Origin: Poseidonocella sp. HB161398
GTDB taxonomy: Bacteria > Pseudomonadota > Alphaproteobacteria > Rhodobacterales > Rhodobacteraceae
NCBI RefSeq assembly: GCF_005870025.1
Contig: NZ_VATA01000025.1
Location: 1 to 64,000 of the forward strand
DNA: 64,000 nucleotides
Direction: 5' to 3'
Both the position numbers and the translations under genes were made by a program. The notes beneath the pieces are model-generated. The model was not told the origin of the DNA. It saw only the letters and a list, made by a program, of their open reading frames with translations, and made no database searches. This document shows, in pieces, positions 18,001 through 25,590 of the stretch (its first letter is position 1; every line of letters starts with the position of its first letter).

Positions 18001-18887
18001 CCGACGCCACCCCCCGCCATTTCGCCCCCCGCGCCCTGATCTGGGCGGAGCTGACCCGCGCCGAGCTGACGGAGGCGGCCGCCGCGGGCGCGCTGGTCTT
18101 GATCCCGACGGGCTCGATCGAGCAGCATTCCGACCACCTGCCCGTCGAGACCGACGCGATGCTGGCCGCGGCCGTGGCCGAGCGCGCCGCCGCGCGGATG
18201 GCGGACACGCCGGTCGTGGTCGCGCCGGTGGTGAATTTCGGCTTCACCCCGCATCACCTCAGCTGGCCCGGCACGATCAGCCTGCGGCTCGAGACCTACA
18301 TGTCGATGCTGACCGACATTGCGCGCTCCGTCATCGATGCGGGCTTCCCGCGGGCGATCTTCGTCAACGGCCATGGCGGCAACTCGGCGCCCCTGCGCGC
18401 GCTGGTCGGGCAGCTGACCACCGACGGCTATCCGGTCGGCATGGTCGACTACACCGCCCCCTCGGACCCGGCCTTCCGCGACTTCATGAAGGGCGGGCTG
18501 CCGCGCCAGGGCCATGCCTGCGAGCACGAGACCGCGATGCTGATGGACCTGGCCGGAGACGAGACCGCCGGGCTGATCGAGGGCAAGATCGACGGCCTGC
18601 CCGCACGGCTGATCCAACCCTGGATCGCGCCGGGCCATCCCGACGACCCGATCACCGATTACGGCGCGGGCTGGGCGGCGATCTTCCATGCCGACGATTG
18701 CGGCTACTGGGGCGATCCGGGCGTCTCGACCCGCGAGACCGGCGCGGCGCTGACCGAGATCACCGTGGCGAAGCTCGCCGAGTTCCTCGAGAAATTCGCC
18801 CGCACGCCGCTGCGCGTCGGCATCGCCCGCGACCGCCATGCGCCGGGGATCGCCGGGCCGATCGCGGCGCCGAGGGCGGCGGAATGA
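17997..18887 (+). CDS. Creatininase-family amidohydrolase
   Basis: 296 residues. The metal and catalytic signatures are all visible: PTGSIEQHSDHLPVETDAML (Glu, His, Asp ligands), FGFTPHHLSWPGTISL, FVNGHGGNSAPLR and CEHETAMLMDL. Members open lactam or cyclic amide rings (creatinine amidohydrolase) or act on formamides such as in riboflavin/F420 pathways. Next to amine oxidases and facing a hydantoinase operon, hydrolysis of a cyclic amide intermediate is the likeliest role. Cytoplasmic. Confidence 0.88.
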   Translation: MTDATPRHFAPRALIWAELTRAELTEAAAAGALVLIPTGSIEQHSDHLPVETDAMLAAAVAERAAARMADTPVVVAPVVNFGFTPHHLSWPGTISLRLETYMSMLTDIARSVIDAGFPRAIFVNGHGGNSAPLRALVGQLTTDGYPVGMVDYTAPSDPAFRDFMKGGLPRQGHACEHETAMLMDLAGDETAGLIEGKIDGLPARLIQPWIAPGHPDDPITDYGAGWAAIFHADDCGYWGDPGVSTRETGAALTEITVAKLAEFLEKFARTPLRVGIARDRHAPGIAGPIAAPRAAE

Positions 18888-18958
18888 GCGGCGCGCCGCG
18901 CCCGTGGCCGCACGATGCGTGCCGGAGCAGCGGCCTTCCGCCGGAGGCCGCGCAATGA
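18884..18958 (+). CDS. Possible 24-residue coupling ORF
   Basis: A mini-ORF starts in the ATGA that ends the creatininase gene and stops in the ATGA that begins the next gene, so it overlaps both neighbours by four bases. The product MSGAPRPWPHDACRSSGLPP plus EAAQ resembles nothing known. It may only carry ribosomes across the 67-base gap, or be chance. Confidence 0.3.
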   Translation: MSGAPRPWPHDACRSSGLPPEAAQ

Positions 18959-20067
18959 CGATCGACGTCCTCGTCACCGGGGCGGGCGCAGTGGGCGGCC
19001 ATGCGGTCGAGTTCCTTGCCCGCCGCCCCGAGATCGCCCGCATCGCCGTGATCGACCGCGACGCGGACCGCGCGAAGGGCGTCGCCTGGCGCGCCACGCT
19101 CGGCGCGCTGCAGGAAGGGAAGCACGTGCGGATCGAGGGGATCGGGCTCGACCTCGCCGACCGCGACGCCACGGCCGAGCTGCTGGCCCGGCTCGCCCCC
19201 CGCGCGGTCTTCCATGCCGCGACGCTGGTCACCGTGCCGGAAATGGCGCGCGGCCTGAAGCCCGCGGAGTTCCAGCGGGTGCGCGAGGACGGGATGGGCG
19301 GCTTTCTCGCCGCGCATCTGGTGCTGGGCCTCTCGCTGCAGGCGGCGATGGCGCAGACCGGGCTCCGCCCCGCCTTCCTGACCGCGCCCTTCCCGGATTT
19401 CGCCAACCAGGTGCTGGCGCGGACCGGACCGGCGCCGCTGACCGGCATCGGCAATGTCGACAACATGGCCGCCGAGCTGCAGGCGATCGCGGCCGAGCAT
19501 CTGGGCGTCTCGGCGCTTTCGGTGACGCCGCTGATCGTGGCGCATCACTCCGTCGCCGAATGGTTCCAGCGGGCCGGCAGCGCCGGGGCCGCGCCCTGGC
19601 ATGCCCGCGTGCTGGCCGAGGGGCGCGACGTGACCGCGGCGCTCGATCTCGACGCGCTCATGGCCGAAAGCTCCGCCCGCATCCGCCCCGTCCCGCAGGA
19701 GAGCCGCACCGCCGCCTCGGGCGTGAAGGCGGTGCTGGCCGCGCTGCGCGACGATGGCAGCTTCCTGCATGGCGCCGGACCCGCGGGCCGTCCGGGCGGC
19801 TGGCCGATCCGGCTCTGGAAGGACCGGGTAGAGGTCCTGCCGGTGCCGGGCTTCGACGAGGCCGAGGGGCTGGCCATGGCGCTGGCGGGGCAGCGCAAGG
19901 GCGGCATCGCCGGGATCGAGCCCGACGGCACCTTGATCGCGACCGAGACCTGCGCGGCGATGATGCGCGACCTCTTCGGCGTCGACGTGGCGCGGCTGGC
20001 GCCCGGCGACATCGCCGAAGCCGGGATGGCGCTGCGCGCCGCGCTGAGCGCGAAGCTCGCAGCCTGA
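18955..20067 (+). CDS. NAD(P)-binding Rossmann-fold protein (saccharopine-dehydrogenase-like)
   Basis: 370 residues. The N-terminal nucleotide fold DVLVTGAGAVGGHAVEFLAR is followed by an acidic end to strand 2 (AVIDRDADRAKG), as in saccharopine dehydrogenase-like and lysine-6-dehydrogenase proteins. A middle segment PFPDFANQVLARTGPAPLTG resembles the catalytic half loosely. It is the last gene of the plus-strand operon and would fit an imine or amino acid dehydrogenase. Exact function unknown. Confidence 0.7.
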   Translation: MTIDVLVTGAGAVGGHAVEFLARRPEIARIAVIDRDADRAKGVAWRATLGALQEGKHVRIEGIGLDLADRDATAELLARLAPRAVFHAATLVTVPEMARGLKPAEFQRVREDGMGGFLAAHLVLGLSLQAAMAQTGLRPAFLTAPFPDFANQVLARTGPAPLTGIGNVDNMAAELQAIAAEHLGVSALSVTPLIVAHHSVAEWFQRAGSAGAAPWHARVLAEGRDVTAALDLDALMAESSARIRPVPQESRTAASGVKAVLAALRDDGSFLHGAGPAGRPGGWPIRLWKDRVEVLPVPGFDEAEGLAMALAGQRKGGIAGIEPDGTLIATETCAAMMRDLFGVDVARLAPGDIAEAGMALRAALSAKLAA

Positions 20068-20075
20068 GATCAGGC
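20062..20075. terminator. Palindrome joining two convergent stop codons
   Basis: GCCTGA-GA-TCAGGC: the TGA of the plus-strand gene (20065-20067) and the TGA of the minus-strand gene (20072-20070) sit in opposite arms of one 6-bp inverted repeat, two bases apart. It is short for a terminator and may be a shared bidirectional end. Confidence 0.4.
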
Positions 20076-20723
20076 GGCGCCCGGACCCAGGCGCCGCTCC
20101 ACCAGTTTCTGCAGCCGGATCAGCAGGCCGTTGAGCCCCAGATAGGCCAGCGCGATGACGATCAGCACCTCGAAGGGCCGGTAGGTCTCGGAGATCAGCG
20201 CCATTCCCGCCCCGGTCAGCTCGGTCACCGCGACCATGCCGGCCAGCGAAGAGCCCTTCAGCACCAGCGTCAGGTTCGAGGTCAGCGGCGGCATGATCGT
20301 GCGGATCGCCTGGGGCACGATCACCCGGCGCAGGATCATCCAGCCGGGCATGCCGAGCGCGCGCGCCGCCTCGTACTGCGTGGCGGGCACCGCGCGCAGG
20401 CCCGCGCGGATGTACTCCATGTTGTAGCCCGCCGCGGAAAAGGTCAGCCCGGCGATCGCGGCCGGGACCGCGTCGAGATAGATGCCGATCTGCGGCAGGC
20501 CGTAATAGCTGAGAAACAGCAGCGTCAGCGCGGGCGTGGCGCGCATCGCCCAGCTGAACACCGCCGCCGTCCAGCGCAGCGCCCGGATCCGGCCGTCGCG
20601 CATCACCGCCAGCGGAAAGGCCAGCAGGACCGACAGCAGGATCGTCGCCCCGGCCACCCAGAGGGTCGTCAGGAAGGCGCGGCCCAGCAGGCCGGCATTG
20701 CCGGTGATCACGCTCCAGTCCAT
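20070..20723 (-). CDS. Polar amino-acid-type ABC transporter (second system), permease B
   Basis: 217 residues with about five spans and the EAA loop AVPATQYEAARALGMPGWMI. The start at 20723 overlaps the stop of permease A (TGATG). It is the last gene of the minus-strand operon. The sequence is distinct from the plus-strand permeases, so this is an independent importer. Confidence 0.88.
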   Translation of the reverse strand: MDWSVITGNAGLLGRAFLTTLWVAGATILLSVLLAFPLAVMRDGRIRALRWTAAVFSWAMRATPALTLLFLSYYGLPQIGIYLDAVPAAIAGLTFSAAGYNMEYIRAGLRAVPATQYEAARALGMPGWMILRRVIVPQAIRTIMPPLTSNLTLVLKGSSLAGMVAVTELTGAGMALISETYRPFEVLIVIALAYLGLNGLLIRLQKLVERRLGPGAA

Positions 20724-21379
20724 CAGGTGCCTCCCGTGGCGGGGCCGTAGCGGCGGGTCATCCAGCCGCCGATCAGCGTTTCGGCGATCATCACCAGGCT
20801 GGCGATGGCGGCATAGACCGCGCCGGCGAAGAGGATCAGCGTCAGCGGATCCTGCGAGATGGCCAGGCTCTGGCGCGTGACCATCATCACCTCCCCGACC
20901 GAGACGGCCGAGGCCAGGGACAGCATCTTGACATTGCCCGCCAGGAAGGTCGCCCAGGGGGTCAGCGCGATCCGCGCCACCTGCGGCAGCACCACCCGCC
21001 GCAGCCGCAGCCCCGGCGGCATGCCCAGGCTGCGCGCCGCCTCGGTCAGCCGCGGGTCGACGGCGCGCAGGCTCGCCCGGAAGATCTCGGCATGGAAGGC
21101 GGTGCCGACCAGCACGAAGGCGAGGATCGCCGAGCCGATGCTGCCCAGGTCGATCCCGGCATAGGGCAGCGCGAGATAGCAGAAGAGCAGCACGACGAGC
21201 TCGGGCAGGCCGCGGAAGACCCAGGTATAGAGATCGAGCCCGCGCGCCCGGCGGCCCTCGGCCCAGAGCGCGAGGGCAAGGCCCAGCAAGGTGGCGATCA
21301 CGGTAATGACCGCGAACATCCACAGCGTCAGCCAGATCGCGTCGAGAAAGCGGGGGAACTGGCGCAGGAGCACGTCCAT
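20723..21379 (-). CDS. Polar amino-acid-type ABC transporter (second system), permease A
   Basis: 218 residues with the EAA loop DPRLTEAARSLGMPPGLRL and FRGLPELVVLLFCYLALPY, the standard entry segment of HisM-type permeases. Its start abuts the ATPase stop at 21379. It forms the channel with permease B. Confidence 0.88.
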   Translation of the reverse strand: MDVLLRQFPRFLDAIWLTLWMFAVITVIATLLGLALALWAEGRRARGLDLYTWVFRGLPELVVLLFCYLALPYAGIDLGSIGSAILAFVLVGTAFHAEIFRASLRAVDPRLTEAARSLGMPPGLRLRRVVLPQVARIALTPWATFLAGNVKMLSLASAVSVGEVMMVTRQSLAISQDPLTLILFAGAVYAAIASLVMIAETLIGGWMTRRYGPATGGT

Positions 21380-22152
21380 CAGTCGGTCACGCTTTCGACG
21401 AAGGCGGCAAGCTCCGGCGTCTGCGGGTTTGCCAGCACGGTCTTCGGGTCGCCGCTCTCGCGCACCCGCCCCTTGTGCATGAAGATCACCCGGTCGGCGA
21501 CCGAGCGGACGAAGCCCATCTCGTGGCTGACGGAAATCGTCGTCATCCCCTCGGCGGCGAGGTCGCGCATCACCGCCAGCACCTCGCCCTTCAGCTCGGG
21601 ATCGAGCGCCGAGGTCACCTCGTCGAAGAGGAGCGCCTCGGGCTTCATGGCAAGCGCCCGGGCGATGGCCACCCGCTGCTGCTCGCCGCCGGACATCTGG
21701 TGGGGATAGGCGTCCTTGCGATGGCCCAGCCGGACCTTCGCCAGCAGCGCCTCGGCCTCTGCCGTCACCTCCGCCTTCGGACGGCCGAGCACCATCACCG
21801 GCGCCTCGATGATATTCTGAAGCGCGGTCATGTGCGGGAAGAGGTTGAAGCTCTGGAACACCATGGCGATCTCGGTGCGGTAGGGCAGGAGCTCGCGCTC
21901 GGTGGCGCGGATGCGCTTGCCCCCGCGCTCCACCCAGCCGACCTCGCGCCCTTTCCAGAGGATCCGCCCGTTATCGGGCGAGATCAGCAGGTTGAGGCAT
22001 CTCAGCAGCGTCGACTTGCCCGAGCCCGAGGCGCCGATGATGGCCACGACCTCGCCGCGATGCACGACGAAGTCGATGCCCTTCAGCACCTCCTGGGCCC
22101 CGAGGCGCTTGACCAGCCCCTCGACCCTGAGGAGCGGTTCAGTGCCGGACAT
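21379..22152 (-). CDS. Polar amino-acid-type ABC transporter (second system), ATP-binding protein
   Basis: 257 residues. Walker [11 protein letters not shown]-loop IAMVFQSFNLFPHMTALQN, signature MSGGEQQR, Walker B ALLFDEVTSALD (Val after the Glu, common in this subgroup) and switch His in SVSHEMGFV. It overlaps the AroM-like gene upstream by 14 bases, so translation is coupled. Confidence 0.92.
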   Translation of the reverse strand: MSGTEPLLRVEGLVKRLGAQEVLKGIDFVVHRGEVVAIIGASGSGKSTLLRCLNLLISPDNGRILWKGREVGWVERGGKRIRATERELLPYRTEIAMVFQSFNLFPHMTALQNIIEAPVMVLGRPKAEVTAEAEALLAKVRLGHRKDAYPHQMSGGEQQRVAIARALAMKPEALLFDEVTSALDPELKGEVLAVMRDLAAEGMTTISVSHEMGFVRSVADRVIFMHKGRVRESGDPKTVLANPQTPELAAFVESVTD

Positions 22153-22918
22153 GGATCCGCTCGGGCCAGGCCGGGGAGATCAGCATCCGCGCATTGAAGA
22201 TGTTCAGCACATTCGGCGTCACCACCGGACAGCCGAGCCGGGCGGAGATGTCGGCCAGCAGCGTCTCGGGGTCGTGCGGCGCCAGCCCGTCGCCATAGCC
22301 CCAGATCAGCGCCAGGTCGAACGGGCCCTCGGGGGCGAGCTGCTCCAGCGCCTGGCCGTCGGCGATGCCGATGCCGAAATGGCTGTCGACCGTCTCCATC
22401 CAGGGCTGCGAGGCCCAGGTCGCGCGGTCCTGGCCGATATGCCATTCGGTGGGCAAGAGCAGCGCCAGCTTCAGCCCGCCGCGCGCCTCGGCCTGGCGCC
22501 GGACGAGGTCGAACATCAGCTGGTAGGGCAGCAGGAGCGGCACCGGCGAGGTCAGCGCGCCCTCGGGATACATCTCGGCGCAGCACATCAGGATGATCTC
22601 GGCGCCCTCCGCCGCATGGGCGTCGATGGCGGCCTGCGCGCGCTCCAGATACCAGTCCTGGGCGACGAAGATCTCTTCCCAGCCGGCGCCCATGCGGCGG
22701 TCGTCGGGGGTGGTGTTGTGCACGTAGCAGCCGATCCCCAGCCCGTCCTCGGGGCTGATTTCATGGGCGGCGATCTCGGCACGGGTCAGGCCGTCGAGGC
22801 AGGCCTTCTCGGTCACGGACACGTCGAGCCCCATCGCGGCAAGCGCGTTGGCGTGGAAGCTGACATATTCGCTGCGCGGGCTCTGGCCGGTGGTGATGAT
22901 GCCGATCTTGACGGGCAT
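22139..22918 (-). CDS. AroM-like / Asp-Glu racemase-related protein 2
   Basis: 259 residues, IGIITTGQSPRSEYVSFHAN at the N-terminus, central Cys pair IILMCCAEMYP and late IWGYGDGLAPHDPET. It is a paralogue of the AroM-like protein in the facing operon (17206-18000). AAGGAC lies seven bases before the ATG. It is placed between the solute-binding protein and the ATPase of the second polar ABC system, which ties its substrate to what that system imports. Reaction unknown; racemisation, isomerisation or C-C cleavage are the family possibilities. Confidence 0.7.
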   Translation of the reverse strand: MPVKIGIITTGQSPRSEYVSFHANALAAMGLDVSVTEKACLDGLTRAEIAAHEISPEDGLGIGCYVHNTTPDDRRMGAGWEEIFVAQDWYLERAQAAIDAHAAEGAEIILMCCAEMYPEGALTSPVPLLLPYQLMFDLVRRQAEARGGLKLALLLPTEWHIGQDRATWASQPWMETVDSHFGIGIADGQALEQLAPEGPFDLALIWGYGDGLAPHDPETLLADISARLGCPVVTPNVLNIFNARMLISPAWPERIHVRH

Positions 22919-22942
22919 GGGTCTTGTCCTTCGGAAGTGGGG

Positions 22943-22965
22943 GCCGCCGGGAACACCCCGGCGGC
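22943..22965 (-). terminator. Intra-operon hairpin after a solute-binding gene
   Basis: Perfect 9-bp arms GCCGCCGGG / CCCGGCGGC around a five-base loop, 15 bases after the solute-binding gene stop. Hairpins in this position usually stabilise the upstream binding-protein mRNA or attenuate the genes that follow. Confidence 0.6.
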
Positions 22966-22979
22966 GGGCGGCCTGCGGA

Positions 22980-23792
22980 TCAGGAGGGATCCGCGGGCAT
23001 CTGCGAGAAATCGACCGGCTGGCCGAAATATTCCTCGACCAGCGCGTTCAGCGTGCCGTCCTCGCGGTACTGCGCCAGCAGCGGGTCGATCGCCGCGGCG
23101 AGTTCCGGATCGTTCGGCGACACGGCGACGGACTGGGTCTTGGGCGAGCGGATCTCGGGCAGGACGGTGATCGCGTCATCCGTTGCGGCCAGGTAGTTCG
23201 GGCCGAGGAAATCCATGCCGATCCAGTCGATGCGGCGGTTCTTCAGGTCGAGCGACAGCTCGGTCCAGCCGGGATACTCCTTCACCGTGCCGAGGCAGTC
23301 GGCGGGCAGCGAGGCCTCGATCAGCCCGATCTCGGCCGAGCCGCGGATCACGCCCACGGTCTTGCCGCAGACATCCTCCCAGCTTTCGATCGCGTCATTG
23401 GCCGCGAGCTTCGTCACCGCCACGCCGTTGACGATATAGGGCGAGAGCATGATGAGGTCGTCCGAGGCCAGCCGGTCCGCGGTGCGGGTCACGCCCGAGG
23501 AGACCACGTCGAAGCGGTCGGCAACGAGCCCCGGCAGCAGGCCCGACCAGTCGAGCTGGCGGAACTCCACCTTCACGCCCAGATCGGCGGCGACCTTCTC
23601 CATCACCGCGATGTCGAACCCCGCGAGCTTGCCGTCGTCGCCGATCATCGAGAAGGGCGGGGCGGAGCCGGTGGTGCCCACGACGATCGTGTCGGGCTTC
23701 AGGAGCGAGTCCCGGAAATCCGCCGAAGCCGTGCCCCCCGCGGCGGCGAGTGCCAGAGCGAGAGCGGTTGCAATAAGTCCCTGTTGCGGCAT
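22980..23792 (-). CDS. Polar amino-acid-type ABC transporter (second system), substrate-binding protein
   Basis: 270 residues, SBP_bac_3. The start at 23792 is chosen for GGAG six bases upstream and a clean signal peptide (LIATALALALAAAGGTASA). The mature protein has TIVVGTTGSAPPFSMIGDD, GKLAGFDIAVMEKVAADLGV and QLDWSGLLPGLVADRFDVVS, the standard family path. Two cysteines (VCGKT and DCLGT) could form a disulfide. It feeds the permeases downstream. The ligand is probably an amino-acid-like nitrogenous compound. Confidence 0.88.
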   Translation of the reverse strand: MPQQGLIATALALALAAAGGTASADFRDSLLKPDTIVVGTTGSAPPFSMIGDDGKLAGFDIAVMEKVAADLGVKVEFRQLDWSGLLPGLVADRFDVVSSGVTRTADRLASDDLIMLSPYIVNGVAVTKLAANDAIESWEDVCGKTVGVIRGSAEIGLIEASLPADCLGTVKEYPGWTELSLDLKNRRIDWIGMDFLGPNYLAATDDAITVLPEIRSPKTQSVAVSPNDPELAAAIDPLLAQYREDGTLNALVEEYFGQPVDFSQMPADPS

Positions 23793-23879
23793 GTCTTTCT
23801 CCATCTTTTTCACGAGAGTGCCGGAATGCGCGCCCCGCTCCTGCCGGTTCCCGGTCTCTGTCCGGGGGGCGCCTGTGGT

Positions 23880-24653
23880 TCAGAGGTTGCGCAGCATCCC
23901 GCCATCGACCCGGATCATCGAGCCGGTGACATAGGAGGCCCGCGCCGAGGCGAGGAAGGCGGCAACGGCGGCGAATTCCGCCGGATCGCCGTAGCGGCCC
24001 GCGGGGATCGTGGCGCGCGAGGCGGCGGCGACCTCCTCGACGCTCTGGCCGGTCTTCGCGGCGCGCCCGGCATCGAGCTCGGCCACGCGGTCGGTGCCGA
24101 TCCGGCCGGGCAGGACCATGTTCACGGTCACGCCCTGCGCGGCGACCTCGCCCGCCAGCGTCTTCGACCAGCCCGCCAGCGCCCCGCGGATGCCATTCGA
24201 CAGCGCCAGCCCGGGGATCGGCGAGACGATGCCCGAAGAGCCGATGGTGATGATCCGCCCGAAGCCGCGGGCGCACATCCCGGGCAGGAGCGCGTCGGCA
24301 ATCGCCATGACCGGGAGCGCCATCGCCTCCCAGGCGGCCTGCCAGGCGGCAGTGGACTGGCCCGTCGCGGGGCCGGCCTTCGGCCCGCCGCAATTGGCGA
24401 TCAGGATGTCGATGCCGGTCTGGGCCATCTCGGCGGAGACCGCCGCGACCTGCGCCGGATCGGAGAGGTCGAGCGCCACCGGCACCACCTGCCCCGCGGG
24501 CAGATCCGCGGCCCAGCCGGCGATGGCCGCCGTGTTGCGCGCCGCGGCGTAGACGGTGACGCCTTCGAGAGCCAGTTCCCGCGCGCAGGCGGCGCCGAGG
24601 CCGCGGCTCGCGCCGAGAACCAGCGCGGTCTTTCCCGAAAGTCCGAAATCCAT
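23880..24653 (-). CDS. SDR-family oxidoreductase lacking the catalytic Tyr-Lys
   Basis: 257 residues with a classical SDR cofactor site (LVLGASRGLGAACARELA) and NNAG-equivalent IANCGGPKAG. The catalytic segment reads GSSGIVSPIPGLALSNGIRG: the Ser is kept, but the position of the usual YxxxK reads S-x-x-x-R. A subset of SDRs with an ALSN-x-x-R motif exists, so this looks like a conserved divergent branch rather than decay. The C-terminal MIRVDGGMLRNL is normal. TGATG overlap with the DapA-like gene. Whether it still does hydride transfer is open. Confidence 0.8.
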   Translation of the reverse strand: MDFGLSGKTALVLGASRGLGAACARELALEGVTVYAAARNTAAIAGWAADLPAGQVVPVALDLSDPAQVAAVSAEMAQTGIDILIANCGGPKAGPATGQSTAAWQAAWEAMALPVMAIADALLPGMCARGFGRIITIGSSGIVSPIPGLALSNGIRGALAGWSKTLAGEVAAQGVTVNMVLPGRIGTDRVAELDAGRAAKTGQSVEEVAAASRATIPAGRYGDPAEFAAVAAFLASARASYVTGSMIRVDGGMLRNL

Positions 24654-25579
24654 CAGCCCAGCTCCTCCAGCCGTTTCTCCTGCCGGGCGATCAGCCGGTC
24701 GACCTCGGCCATGGCGGCCGCGTCGAGCGGGCCGCCGGGTTTGCGGACGGCGGGCGAGGCGATCACGCCCCGCCGCGCCAGCACGTGCTTGCGGATCGAC
24801 AGGCCCAGCCCCGGCTGGCTCTCGTAGCGGATCAGCGGCAGATAGGCGTCGAAGATGTCCTGCGCGCGGCCGATCTCGCCCGCCTTCACCAGCCGCGTGA
24901 CCTCGACCATCATTTTCGGATAGCCGAAGCCGGTCATCGCCCCGTCGGCGCCGCGGGCGACCTCTTCGGGCAGGAAGAGCCCGGCATTGCCGCAGAGGAT
25001 CGAGATGCGCCGCTGTCCCGCGGCCTCGGCTGCGCGGATTTTCGAGATTTTCGACAGGCCCGGCCAGTCCTCGTGCTTGAGCATCTTGATCGAGGGCATG
25101 TCGGCGATGATCCGCGCCAGCACCTCGTCGGAGATCTGCACCTTGGTCGAAAGCGGGAAATCCTGCAGCACCACGGGGATGTCCGGCCCAAGCAGTTCGC
25201 AGACCTGGGCGTAGTAGCCGTGGATCTTCGGGTCGGTGTTCAGGCTGCCCGGCGGGGCGACCATGACGCCCGCGGCGCCCAGATCCATCACCGTGCGGCT
25301 GAGTTCGCCAAGCGCGGCGAGCCCCGGGGCGGAGACGCCGACCACCACGGGGCGGTTCCCGGCGCGGGCGATGACGCGGGCGGCGATCCCGGCCGCCTCC
25401 GACTGGGTCATCTTGGGCGCCTCGCCCATCATGCCCAGAATCGTGACGCCGTCGGCGCCGTCCTCGAAATAGCTGTCGGTCAGCCGGTCGAGGCTCTCCC
25501 AGTCGATGGCGCCGTCCGGGTGGAAAGGCGTGGCGGAGATGACGAAGACCCCCTCGGTCTTCTCGTGGATCAGTGGCAT
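24653..25579 (-). CDS. DapA/DHDPS-family lyase or aldolase
   Basis: 308-residue TIM-barrel protein. Visible family blocks: VFVISATPFHPDGAIDWESL, the GEAPKMTQSE turn (GE instead of GTTGE), VGVSAPGLAALGELSRTVMD, a Lys-rich SIKMLKHEDWPG carrying the Schiff-base Lys, and GADGAMTGFGYPKMM. The YN-x-P segment that holds the catalytic Tyr in DHDPS and NAL reads LQDFP, so the Tyr is absent and the chemistry should differ. Pyruvate-dependent cleavage or condensation of a keto acid produced by the operon is plausible. Confidence 0.8.
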   Translation of the reverse strand: MPLIHEKTEGVFVISATPFHPDGAIDWESLDRLTDSYFEDGADGVTILGMMGEAPKMTQSEAAGIAARVIARAGNRPVVVGVSAPGLAALGELSRTVMDLGAAGVMVAPPGSLNTDPKIHGYYAQVCELLGPDIPVVLQDFPLSTKVQISDEVLARIIADMPSIKMLKHEDWPGLSKISKIRAAEAAGQRRISILCGNAGLFLPEEVARGADGAMTGFGYPKMMVEVTRLVKAGEIGRAQDIFDAYLPLIRYESQPGLGLSIRKHVLARRGVIASPAVRKPGGPLDAAAMAEVDRLIARQEKRLEELG

Positions 25580-25590
25580 CGGGTCGTCCT

